Of a stretch of 14,282 nt of DNA, positions 1 to 8,300 are shown one piece after another. The position numbers and the translations under genes are program-made. This DNA is from Lachnospiraceae bacterium (lineage in GTDB: Bacteria > Bacillota > Clostridia > Lachnospirales > Lachnospiraceae). The stretch covers positions 1 to 14,282 of the forward strand of contig JAFOYD010000067.1 in NCBI GenBank assembly GCA_017391545.1, written 5' to 3'. The first letter of the stretch is position 1, and each line of letters starts with the position of its first letter. Below the pieces are notes generated by a model. It did no database searches. It had not been told where the DNA came from and saw only the letters and a list, made by a program, of their open reading frames with translations.

Positions 1-834
1 AATATGGCTGTCTGGTCTGGCAAAATATATGTACTCAAAGATGCATCTTGCCTCCTGTTCTTTTGGAAGCGCTCTGGACATATCCGAAGTGATTCCACCA
101 TCGGGTGTGATGGTGACTGTTTCTCCCGGAAATACATCTCTAACGAACTCTGCACCAATCGTATCGAGCGCACAGCTTTCAGAAGTAATGATATAGCTGT
201 TTCCACGCCTTCCAATACACAGTGGCTTGAAGCCATACGGGTCGCGGGCACCAATCAGCTTTCTAGGACTCATTACCACAAGGGAATAGGCACCTTTGAT
301 CTTCTGGCAGGCTCTGTTGACTGCTTCCTCGACCGTCTTCGTATTCAGACGTTCTCTTGCAATATGATATGCGATCACCTCTGAGTCAATCGTCGTCTGG
401 AAAATCGCTCCGGTATACTCCAGATCATGCCGCAGTTCTGCTGCATTGATCAAATTGCCGTTGTGTGCCAGTGCCAACGTACCTTTTACATAGTTCAGTA
501 CCAGTGGCTGCGCATTCTCACGTATGGATGCACCTGCGGTAGAATAACGCACATGCCCTACTCCGATATCGCCCTTCATGACTTCAAGATTTTCCTGCGC
601 AAATACCTCGTTGACAAGACCCATACCTTTATGGGAAGTTACTTTTCCTTTGGGACCATTGGTTTCACTGACTGCGATACCGCAGCTCTCCTGTCCCCTG
701 TGCTGTAATGCAAACAAGCCATAATATATCGTCGAAGCAACGTCATGTCCGTCAAAATCGTATATTCCAAAGACACCGCACTCCTCTTTCAGTCCTGTCT
801 CTTCAAGATTTCTGTCTATTTCTTCATTATACAT
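1..834 (-). CDS. purF: Amidophosphoribosyltransferase (PurF), N-terminal 278 residues; gene continues past base 1
   Basis: This enzyme makes 5-phosphoribosylamine from PRPP and glutamine, the first committed step of de novo purine synthesis, in the cytoplasm. The visible part is the whole class II glutamine amidotransferase domain plus the start of the phosphoribosyltransferase domain. Motifs: CGVFGI with the nucleophile Cys19, LQHRGQES (43-50), GHVRYSTAG (93-101), AHNGNL (123-128), RDPYGFKPL (197-205) and FARPDS (271-276). The 18 residues before Cys19 look like the short propeptide of the Bacillus-type enzyme, which is removed to expose the cysteine. Any C-terminal iron-sulfur cysteines lie outside the window. 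The ATG at 834-832 has GGAGGG seven bases upstream (842-847). It starts 26 bp after purC, so the two are almost certainly co-transcribed. The reading frame is open to base 1, so this is an edge truncation and not a pseudogene. Confidence 0.97.
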   Translation of the reverse strand, partial: MYNEEIDRNLEETGLKEECGVFGIYDFDGHDVASTIYYGLFALQHRGQESCGIAVSETNGPKGKVTSHKGMGLVNEVFAQENLEVMKGDIGVGHVRYSTAGASIRENAQPLVLNYVKGTLALAHNGNLINAAELRHDLEYTGAIFQTTIDSEVIAYHIARERLNTKTVEEAVNRACQKIKGAYSLVVMSPRKLIGARDPYGFKPLCIGRRGNSYIITSESCALDTIGAEFVRDVFPGETVTITPDGGITSDMSRALPKEQEARCIFEYIYFARPDSHI

Positions 835-860
835 AATTTTGCCCTCCAGGTTCAGACAAT

Positions 861-1733
861 TTATTGAAACTCTTTACCTGTAAGCATTGCAAATGCTTCT
901 TTGTACTTATCAACAGTCTTGGTAACGACCTCATCAGGAAGCAGGTTGTCATTGTCAGGATGTGCCTTTAACCAGTCTCTTACAAACTGCTTGTCAAAGG
1001 AAGGCTGTCCTTTTCCGGCCTCATATCCTTCTAATGGCCAGAAACGTGAGCTGTCGGGTGTCAGCATCTCATCGCCAAGTACAATATTTCCATTCTCATC
1101 AAGGCCGAACTCAAATTTTGTATCCGCAATGATAATACCCTTGCTCAATGCATACTCTGCACATTTCTTGTACAGTGCAATCGTCGCATCCTTGATCTTT
1201 GTGGCATACTCCTCGCCTTTTCCAGGGAATTTTGCCTCAAGCACCTCGATGCTTCTCTCAAACGAGATATTCTCGTCATGATCACCGATCTCTGCCTTTG
1301 TGCTCGGAGTGTAGATTGGCTCAGGGAGCTTTTCGGATTCCTGTAATCCTTCTGGAAGCTTAATACCGCATACCATGCCATTCTCCTTGTAGCTTGCCCA
1401 GCCGCTTCCTGTGATATAACCGCGCACGATGCACTCGATCGGAAGCATCTCAAGCTTACGGCACATCATACTGTTTCCGTCATATCTATCGTTCTGGAAG
1501 AATTCAGGCATATCCTTAACGTCCACTGAAAGCATATGATTTGGTACAATATCCTTTGTAAAATCAAACCAGAACTTAGACATCTGTGTAAGGATGGCAC
1601 CCTTTTTCGTAATCTTATTTTTCAAGATAACATCAAAAGCTGAAATTCTGTCTGTCGCTACGATAATAAGACTGTCTCCGTTATCATATACTTCACGTAC
1701 CTTACCCTCTTTAATTGGTGTAAATTCCTGCAT
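861..1733 (-). CDS. purC: Phosphoribosylaminoimidazole-succinocarboxamide synthase (SAICAR synthetase)
   Basis: This cytoplasmic enzyme joins CAIR and aspartate, using ATP, to give SAICAR in de novo purine synthesis. The protein has 290 residues, the longer form of the family (the B. subtilis enzyme is about 240). Motifs: an N-terminal KEGKVREVYD nucleotide-binding segment (8-17), TDRISAFDVIL (28-37), LPIECIVRGYITGSGW (97-112), TKAEIGDHDENIS (145-157) and IIADTKFEFG (201-210), followed by GDEMLTPDSSRFW. The start is placed at the ATG at 1733-1731 because AGGAGGA lies seven bases upstream and the family homology begins there. An in-frame TTG at 1880 would add 49 residues unlike PurC and would overlap the preceding gene. 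This is the first gene of the operon, with purF 26 bp downstream. It has its own promoter and a 5' leader containing a large inverted repeat. Confidence 0.97.
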   Translation of the reverse strand: MQEFTPIKEGKVREVYDNGDSLIIVATDRISAFDVILKNKITKKGAILTQMSKFWFDFTKDIVPNHMLSVDVKDMPEFFQNDRYDGNSMMCRKLEMLPIECIVRGYITGSGWASYKENGMVCGIKLPEGLQESEKLPEPIYTPSTKAEIGDHDENISFERSIEVLEAKFPGKGEEYATKIKDATIALYKKCAEYALSKGIIIADTKFEFGLDENGNIVLGDEMLTPDSSRFWPLEGYEAGKGQPSFDKQFVRDWLKAHPDNDNLLPDEVVTKTVDKYKEAFAMLTGKEFQ

Positions 1734-1740
1734 TGTTTCT

Positions 1741-1747
1741 TCCTCCT
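1741..1747 (-). promoter_or_regulatory. Ribosome binding site that fixes the purC start
   Basis: On the minus strand these bases read AGGAGGA, seven bases before the ATG at 1733. This supports the 290-aa product over the extended reading frame from 1880. Confidence 0.85.
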
Positions 1748-1796
1748 GTTTTCCCATAAATTTAATAATAAATACTATTTTGTAATGAAACCCAAA

Positions 1797-1851
1797 ACAG
1801 TTGTGATCATTTTGGGCGCTATCGCATACACCACAAAATAACCACAACTGT
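1797..1851 (-). repeat. 55-bp two-part inverted repeat at the purC transcription start and leader (operator or attenuator hairpin)
   Basis: The minus strand reads ACAGTTGTG (1851-1843), three bases, ATTTTG (1839-1834), a 19-nt centre, CAAAAT (1814-1809), three bases, CACAACTGT (1805-1797). Both paired blocks are perfect and the three-base gaps match in length on each side. The centre can add a GGTG/CGCC stem (1832-1829 with 1818-1815) around a 10-nt loop. The outer repeat runs into four T's followed by GGGTTT, so it could also act as a weak terminator for the upstream operon. If transcription starts near 1845, part of the first arm is not transcribed, which favours a DNA operator. It does not resemble the G-box (purine) or ZTP riboswitch as I know them. 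Confidence 0.65.
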
Positions 1852-1880
1852 ATCATACCTAGTCTTGCCTTTTTATGCAA
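1852..1880 (-). promoter_or_regulatory. Sigma-A-type promoter of purCF, overlapping the stop codon of the upstream gene
   Basis: On the minus strand, TTGCAT (1880-1875) and TATGAT (1857-1852) are separated by exactly 17 bases. They match the -35 consensus at four of six positions and the -10 consensus at five of six. The -35 box overlaps the TAA of the coiled-coil gene (1875-1873). The predicted start is near 1845, giving a leader of about 110 nt before purC. Assignment is by consensus only. Confidence 0.7.
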
Positions 1881-3060
1881 GTGCTTTTTCGTAATCAGAC
1901 ACTAAATCTAATATTTTTTGTGCGTATTCCGGATATTGATTCACAATGTCCTTAATCTCGTCCTGTGCCTCCTGTGCAGCTTTGGCATTATACTCCATCT
2001 GCTTTCTGAGTTTCTGGCGTCGGATAATGAGACTGTGTCTGATTTCCACCATCTCCTTGCTGTCTGTCAGCGCGATTGCCTGATGAACCCAGATGTTTGG
2101 ATCTGCCAGTTTACAACGGCGCAAAAGCTTTACCAGTGCCGCCTGATGAAAGTCCATATCCTGCTGCATCTGGCGTTCCTTCTCACGCTGCACATTTTCC
2201 TCGAGATATTTGTCCCAGAGCTTTTTCAGCTCATGGGAACTGTTTACATCATATTTTACATACAGGTACTCCAGCAGATTCGTATTGTTAACATAACGAA
2301 TCTTGACTGTATTCTGCAAAAGTACCAGTTTGTTGATGCTCCTTTCCACTTTAGAAAGCTCCCTCTGTGCATCATGAAACTTCACATATACAAGGACAAG
2401 TGCTACAGCTGCCACCAGTACTGCAATGACATATCCGATTGCTACATCAAGCTGCCATACTGCTCCTATGATCGCAAGCAGGATCACCAGAAACAACATG
2501 GAACCGACGCAGATTGCAGTGATTCCTTTCATATTTTTCTGTGCTGTCTGGAGCTCATTTTTGCGGAAATCGTATGCATGTCTTTCGCCTTCAAGCCTTC
2601 CCAGATCCTTTTTGACAAGAATCTGATAATCTTCCGCCTCCTTAAGCTTCTGATAGCCTTCAGGCATATACTGCTCAATCCGCTCCATGCGTGCGTAATC
2701 TTCCGCCTTCATGACAAGGCGTTTCTCGTCAAGCTTTTCCTTGCCGTTCTCAAGCTCTAATATTTTGGTGGCATAATTTTTGAGCTGTTCTTTGATTTCC
2801 TCCGGCTGTGCCTCAATTTCCTCCATGTCTGTCAGATAGGAAGTGACAAGGTTGTATTCTCCTCCAAGTGTGTCGAGCTCTTTAGAGGCCTCCGCCATCT
2901 GTTCGAGACATGCCTTGACATAATTCTCGCGCTGTTTCCGGTCATGCATATCAATGTTGTCACGTTTTAAGCTCTCCTCATCCCAGTCAGGATGGTATAC
3001 ATTTTGTGCATCGTCCTTTGATCTGTTGAAAATCCCCTTAATTTTTCCTAATAATCCCAT
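1873..3060 (-). CDS. Coiled-coil protein with a two-helix membrane hairpin, unknown function
   Basis: I do not recognise a named family. The 395-residue protein begins with a basic amphipathic-looking stretch (MGLLGKIKGIFNRSK), then a highly charged helical region with coiled-coil character (about 40-175). Two adjacent hydrophobic segments follow (about 181-203 and 206-227), joined by a very short turn. The rest (about 228-395) is again charged and helical. There is no signal peptide, so both ends are expected in the cytoplasm with a hairpin in the membrane. It is the last gene of the four-gene operon, 15 bp after the TPR gene, with AAGGGG eight bases before the ATG. Inference: it is the membrane anchor for the Hsp70-like and TPR partners. 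The reading frame is intact. The purCF promoter begins at its stop codon. Confidence 0.85.
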   Translation of the reverse strand: MGLLGKIKGIFNRSKDDAQNVYHPDWDEESLKRDNIDMHDRKQRENYVKACLEQMAEASKELDTLGGEYNLVTSYLTDMEEIEAQPEEIKEQLKNYATKILELENGKEKLDEKRLVMKAEDYARMERIEQYMPEGYQKLKEAEDYQILVKKDLGRLEGERHAYDFRKNELQTAQKNMKGITAICVGSMLFLVILLAIIGAVWQLDVAIGYVIAVLVAAVALVLVYVKFHDAQRELSKVERSINKLVLLQNTVKIRYVNNTNLLEYLYVKYDVNSSHELKKLWDKYLEENVQREKERQMQQDMDFHQAALVKLLRRCKLADPNIWVHQAIALTDSKEMVEIRHSLIIRRQKLRKQMEYNAKAAQEAQDEIKDIVNQYPEYAQKILDLVSDYEKALA

Positions 3061-3075
3061 TTACAAAACCCCTTT

Positions 3076-3909
3076 TTATTTTTTTGTCTGTCGCTTATAG
3101 TCCTTCTTGAGTTGTCTGATCAGTCCCTGCTCCTGTCGGTCATACTCGGCTTTCTGCCCCTTTTTCTTAAGTTCTTCCAGATCCATTAACAGCTGTCTTT
3201 CCCTTGAAGTCTCCCACTTCTCGTCAGTCTGTGCACACAGCTCATCAATCTTTTGGAAATCTTCCTCCCATTCGGAATGATCTCTTTTAAAGGCTCCATA
3301 AGCATAATCCGTCAGTGCCTTTTTGTTCGCAAGAATATATGCATATCTTGTCTGCCTGTCAGGATGAAGCAGATATGCTTCATAATAAAAGTCTGCCGCC
3401 TGCTTGTAGGCAAAATCCATCGCGTATATGGATGCCATGTTATAATACAGGAGTGCCCTTCCTGCGCTGTCCCTGGCAGGCACATACTCCATAAGCTCTG
3501 TGTAAATCGCAAGTGCCTGTCTGAATCGTCCCTGCTGGTACAGATACTCTGCGCGCTTTTTATAGCGCTCCATCGTTGTAAGACTCGACTGCTCTTTTAA
3601 AATGCGGTCGACACGCTTAATGGTATTCTCATCATACATACCAGTCCACTCAAAGATTGTCGAGACAAACGCAGCCACTGAAACGTGCTTTCTGACATAT
3701 ACGTCAAGCTCGTCTGCAAGCTCGCAAAGACCACATTCATTACGAATCCATTTCACAAGCTCCTCGGAAACAATCGAGTCATCAAGCAGATGAACCCTTT
3801 CCATAAAATAATAACATAATTCCTCTATAGAATACAATGAAATGTCAGAAAATTTTAAATAAAATGGATTTTTTGCATAATTTCCTGTACATAAGCAAAC
3901 ATTATTCAT
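3076..3909 (-). CDS. TPR-containing protein, unknown function
   Basis: This 277-residue protein appears cytoplasmic, with no signal peptide or membrane segment. About residues 1-110 are helical and unassigned. Two tetratricopeptide-like repeats follow at roughly 114-147 (RAEYLYQQGRFRQALAIYTE) and 151-184 (LYYNMASIYAMDFAYKQAAD), with the usual small and aromatic positions. The C-terminal 60 residues are very rich in Lys, Glu and Arg and look like a free helix or coiled coil. The start at 3909 has AGAGG eight bases upstream, while the ATG at 3913 is out of frame and stops after three codons. It lies 59 bp after the Hsp70-like gene and 15 bp before the coiled-coil gene. TPR proteins often act as co-chaperones of Hsp70s, so a partner role is a reasonable inference but is not shown by the sequence. 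Confidence 0.85.
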   Translation of the reverse strand: MNNVCLCTGNYAKNPFYLKFSDISLYSIEELCYYFMERVHLLDDSIVSEELVKWIRNECGLCELADELDVYVRKHVSVAAFVSTIFEWTGMYDENTIKRVDRILKEQSSLTTMERYKKRAEYLYQQGRFRQALAIYTELMEYVPARDSAGRALLYYNMASIYAMDFAYKQAADFYYEAYLLHPDRQTRYAYILANKKALTDYAYGAFKRDHSEWEEDFQKIDELCAQTDEKWETSRERQLLMDLEELKKKGQKAEYDRQEQGLIRQLKKDYKRQTKK

Positions 3910-3968
3910 TCATATGACCTCTTTTATGTAAACCTTATTGCAACTACAAAATACCACCGTTCCTGATC

Positions 3969-5303
3969 CTACGATATGACTTCCAGCGGCAAACATTCCT
4001 TCCACACCTGACCGGTGGATGGAAAGAACTCTCCAAAGCCCTTATCCGTGATCTCGATCTGTACTGCATTTGCGTCCTCCATGAAAAACCGGAGGCCTAC
4101 GCGGTTCGTCTTGTTACCCCTTACCTTAAGTCCCTCCAGTGAAATTCTTGCCACCCGTTTCCTGCTGCCATCGACAGGAGCAATGTTAAGTGTGATCGCA
4201 TTGTTCTTCACAAGCATGACATCAAACGTTTTCTGTGCTTCATACCAACTTGTGCCGGCATCGAGAATCGGATAGTAGATCTCCTCCTGGCCACGGTCGC
4301 AGGTCATACCAATATTGGCACGAAGCTTATCTTCCGCCAGGTACACATATGAGGATGACAGTGTGGACGGATATACACGTTCTCTCGCGCCATAACATGC
4401 GCCCTTGCTGAACAGGTTATTGCCCTGAAACACACGCCGGCCCCTGCACATATACTTCAATGATTCCTTACACCACTCCTTTGAGAAAGAATCACCCAGT
4501 AAAAAAACAGATGTAATCGTTCGCTGCTCACAATTTTTGCGCACAATCTCAAGCAATGCCGAATCAAGCTGTTTATAAAATGCGCTCCTTGCTGTTTCCG
4601 ATTTTCCTGTCATATCCGGAATCTTCATCTGAGGATACTGTGCGGTTTCTGTAAAGCAGGCAATCGGGCTTGTCTTTCTGTTCATCGACAGGATATAGCT
4701 CCTGATTCCATCACTCCTGTAATCATACAAAAGCACATCATGAATCCACATTTCCTCAGGCTGATGAATCATGTATTGAAAGAAACAGTCTTCATGGCTC
4801 AGAAAATACACCTGCATATTTGGGGGACCTATATGCTCTGATATCGTTTTGAGCATATCCATCATGCCGGTATTCATGTCCTTCATCGTAAATGCCAATG
4901 CTACGATATCATCTGTTCTGATATACGCTGATAAAATAGCAAGTACTTTTTTTACAAAGGTCTCAAGCAGATACTCCGCAGAAAGTTCCTCTTCACCGAC
5001 CTTGATACTGACATTATTTTTGGCAAGCAGGACCAGATCCTCAACAAGTGTTCCTTTTCCTTCTCTTGCATCCTTTAACGCTTCCTTTCCGGCAGACCAG
5101 GCGACGTTTTCTCCAACATCCGTTCTTCTACACAGAAGCGTAGGGATATTGTACTGCTCCTCACCCATCACCAGACTGACTGTATCCGGCATACTCTGAT
5201 CCTGCCTGCAGAAGCTGACCTGCGAAAAATCATTTCCCAGATCAAAGCCCACTACCACCTTATTCTTTTTGGTCATCTCATCGAGTGCTTTATCTATTAA
5301 CAT
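3969..5303 (-). CDS. Degenerate Hsp70-like protein (DUF5716-like)
   Basis: This 444-residue protein has the layout of an Hsp70. A phosphate-1-like motif VVGFDLGNDFS is at about 17-27, a position equivalent to the phosphate-2 loop reads LLYDYRSDG (191-199), and an adenosine-site-like VFLLGDSFS (266-274) is followed by NNLFSKGACYGA (295-306), comparable to the AxxKGAAxxA of Hsp70s. The remaining part (about 310-444) is beta-rich and ends near a DKGFGEFFPSTG segment; it may be a substrate-binding-domain relative. The second loop lacks the usual DxGGGT, so normal ATP hydrolysis is doubtful. From memory this matches the family called DUF5716. The start is placed at 5303 because GGAGG lies seven bases upstream. 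The ATG at 5321 has no spaced Shine-Dalgarno and would put this site inside the gene. It is the second gene of the operon, 66 bp after the 1202-aa gene. Confidence 0.85.
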   Translation of the reverse strand: MLIDKALDEMTKKNKVVVGFDLGNDFSQVSFCRQDQSMPDTVSLVMGEEQYNIPTLLCRRTDVGENVAWSAGKEALKDAREGKGTLVEDLVLLAKNNVSIKVGEEELSAEYLLETFVKKVLAILSAYIRTDDIVALAFTMKDMNTGMMDMLKTISEHIGPPNMQVYFLSHEDCFFQYMIHQPEEMWIHDVLLYDYRSDGIRSYILSMNRKTSPIACFTETAQYPQMKIPDMTGKSETARSAFYKQLDSALLEIVRKNCEQRTITSVFLLGDSFSKEWCKESLKYMCRGRRVFQGNNLFSKGACYGARERVYPSTLSSSYVYLAEDKLRANIGMTCDRGQEEIYYPILDAGTSWYEAQKTFDVMLVKNNAITLNIAPVDGSRKRVARISLEGLKVRGNKTNRVGLRFFMEDANAVQIEITDKGFGEFFPSTGQVWKECLPLEVIS

Positions 5304-5310
5304 TGGTTCT

Positions 5311-5315
5311 CCTCC
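5311..5315 (-). promoter_or_regulatory. Ribosome binding site that fixes the Hsp70-like start
   Basis: GGAGG on the minus strand, seven bases before the ATG at 5303-5301. It makes the alternative ATG six codons upstream (5321) unlikely. Confidence 0.8.
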
Positions 5316-5369
5316 GTGCATCCCCTGTTTTCAAATCGTGCTCTCAAATCAGAAATGCTCTGTGTCAGA

Positions 5370-8300
5370 TCATAAAACCCGAAAAAGCTCTCTGGCACAG
5401 AAATCCTGATACAGGTACTCCTCCATAAGCTGCTGTGCTGTCGCTTCATCCTGAAGGCTGATGCTTAGCAAAATATCATTCAAAATCCGGAATCTGTCAT
5501 CTGCATCAGAAGAATGTACACGTTCTCCCGACTTTCCATACAGGGTGTCACTCTGTGTCACATAATCCTGTGGCAGTTCACCATTTTCCGAATCGCTTTC
5601 TGTAATATAATATTGTAATGTTTCTCCCTGGAAAAGCTCGAACATGCTGACATAAATCCCATCATACATTTCATGCATTTCCTCTATTTCGTATCGATCA
5701 CAATTGTTATTTTTCTCATTTACGTCCTCATCTGCCTTTGTCAGAGTATTGTCATCGAGGGCATAATGAATATACACCCGGCCAGACGGCTGTGTCCGAT
5801 ACTCCACGAACTTACTGTTTTTGATGTAATGCAGCTCCGGCACCATATCCGCAAGTTTGACATAGAACGGAAAATAGATATCCTCCCTGAGAAACTCCTG
5901 CACAAAAAGCCGGACGTCTTCAACAGGTATCTCTGCATCATTTTCTCTGTTTTCTGCCCAGTATCGCAGCAATGCCAGTCTGCACACGCTGTCAGTCAGT
6001 TCTCCCTGCATGTGTTTTTGATACAGCATATCAAAAATTTCAGGGCAGATCACTGCTTCATAGACAAAATACTCATACGCAATATCCAGCAGCAGTTCAT
6101 TTACCAGTTCTATATCATGTTCTTCACACTGTGCATAATTTATAAGTATGCTGTCCCTGTCCGGGATCATGGCTCCTGTATATTGAATCTGTCTGAGGAT
6201 ACGCTCCATAATCTGCTTTGTATCAAGCTCCAGATCTGTGGCAGCCTTCCATAGCTTCCGAAGCTCGAGCGCAGTTCCCTCATAGTTGATCATTAAATAA
6301 CGCAAGATATTTTCGTCGTATTTCATATTCTTGTAGATGTAATACGACACATTTACAAGAAACTCCTCGTACTCAAAGTCTTTGCTTACGATACGCTTGC
6401 TGATCAGCCTTGCGACAGCCTTTGGCTCCACACACGCCACGCCATACGATCTTAGCCAGCAGTATGCCTTGTCGAACATTCCTCTTGAGATCAGATATCT
6501 GATGACTTCTGCCCTCTCTGATGCCTCCATCTCTTCTGCCTCGATATCCTCCAGAAAAGCATCCAGCTCGCCAATCATGTCACTGTCATAATAGAACTTC
6601 AAAAGCTTTGTACGAATCTCCTTTTTGAAGCTTTCTACCACCTGTGATGATTCCACAAGCGCCTTGAACCGTTTGACATTGTCCTGCGTGATCGTCACAT
6701 AATTCTTGTCCACCTCACACAGATATATATCAAAGCTCAGTCTCCCCTGCATGTAGCCGCTGACATACTCCAGCTGTCCTTTTGGCTCCATGAGCTGTTT
6801 ATTTTCATAATGTATGCTTTTCGTAAACCTGTTTCCATTCTCATCCTGCAAAAACAGCTTGTACTCACTTCCATAGACCGGCATCATGCAGACACTGTTC
6901 ACAACAGGGTAAGAGCTCTCGCCATTCAACTTCTCATGAATGACGACAATGTTCTTTACCTTTGGATTGTCCACATAAATACGGTGCATAAAAAGCAACG
7001 GTGTATATGCATATGCGGTTTCATCTGAAATCATCTGAGGAGCCAGCACTTTCGTGTACAAATACGCCAGATTTTCATTGATGTGCCCCGCCTTGATCTG
7101 ATCAACAACAAATCGCTCTATGGCAATACGATAGCTCTGCTCTAAGTCAGGATACTTGTCCCTGTTTCTGATAATGTAAGCATACAGGAACGCATTTAAT
7201 TCGTAATCAAGTGTGCTCTGATATGCAAAATACATCAACACCATCTTGGGTATTTCAATCGTTCCCATAATGTCGCCATACTTGTCAAGCTCCAGCGACA
7301 TCATATAGTACTCATAAAGTCCTGTCACTCGCACAGAACATTCCACGCCAAGCGCATACCAGGCGTAGTAGTCCACACCTTTTTTATCGCCAAGGATCAG
7401 CACATAACAAATGGATGCAACCGTCTGTGGAGACCGGTATGCGATATATACCTCGCACAGTGTTCTAAAAAGCAGTGTAGAATATTCCTTTTTCCGGGCA
7501 GCAAGATACTGAAGCTGTTCGATCAGCTCCGGTTTGAGCATCTGGTGCCTTGCCCCATGCCAGAGCACCGTCTCCTCAAACTCGTCAAGCTTTAAAAGCA
7601 TTGTAGGATTACTCTGCAGCAGCAATACTGCCTCGCACAGCAAAAGAGGACTTGCACAGCCATTTCTGAACATCTCCTCCATAAACTGCCATCTCTGCTC
7701 CTTATTTCTCTGAAGTCCTTCGTTCAGTTGAAGAATGAACCAGCCAAGTCTCCACTCCTGTGGATTGTTGGCATATGCTGTCTCAATCTCATTACAGACA
7801 TCCCTCACATAGCCCTCATCACAGTTCAACAGTGTCGTCAGATACAGATAATAGCAGTCAAGCAGGATATCCTCCTGATTTTCGGATAATCTGTGTTCCA
7901 GCATATCAAGATACCATTTTGCTTCATTACAGCGCTCTTTCCTGATCAGCAGCTGTGTCCTGTAGAGATTAAACAGAATACTGTCCTCGTCAATCTCAAG
8001 CAGGGTATTTACCTCCTGCTCAAAGCTGCTGATCCACTGTGCATCCGTCAGATTACCAAATTTCAGGTCAACATAGTCCTTTGCCACATTGCATAACGTC
8101 TGTCTTTGTTTCCTGTTATCTGTTCTTTTCTCCGGCTCATCATCCATCAGAATCTCAACAGGAACGGTGTATTCATTACAGGCGTCACAAAAAACAATAC
8201 TTCCACTATTCAGGCCATTGTGAAGCTTTGTCGCGTCGATATAGATTGTAAAATTACATACGTTGTTTTCAAAGTCAGTATTGGTAAGGGATTCTCTGTC

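Noticed and set aside
1797..1851. A purine (G-box) or ZTP riboswitch in the purC leader
   Set aside because: The conserved loop sequences of these classes are not visible. The element is a simple two-part hairpin.
1734..1880. An in-frame TTG at 1880 that would extend PurC by 49 residues
   Set aside because: The added residues do not resemble PurC, the extension covers the promoter and inverted repeat, and a strong ribosome binding site sits before the ATG at 1733.
1918..2760. A 280-codon open frame on the plus strand
   Set aside because: It lies wholly antisense to the coiled-coil gene. Its product is rich in Cys, His and Leu with no recognisable domain, as expected for an antisense shadow, and it has no good ribosome binding site.
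5673..6254. A 193-codon open frame on the plus strand inside the 1202-aa gene
   Set aside because: It is antisense to an intact coding region, has no family resemblance and no start signals.
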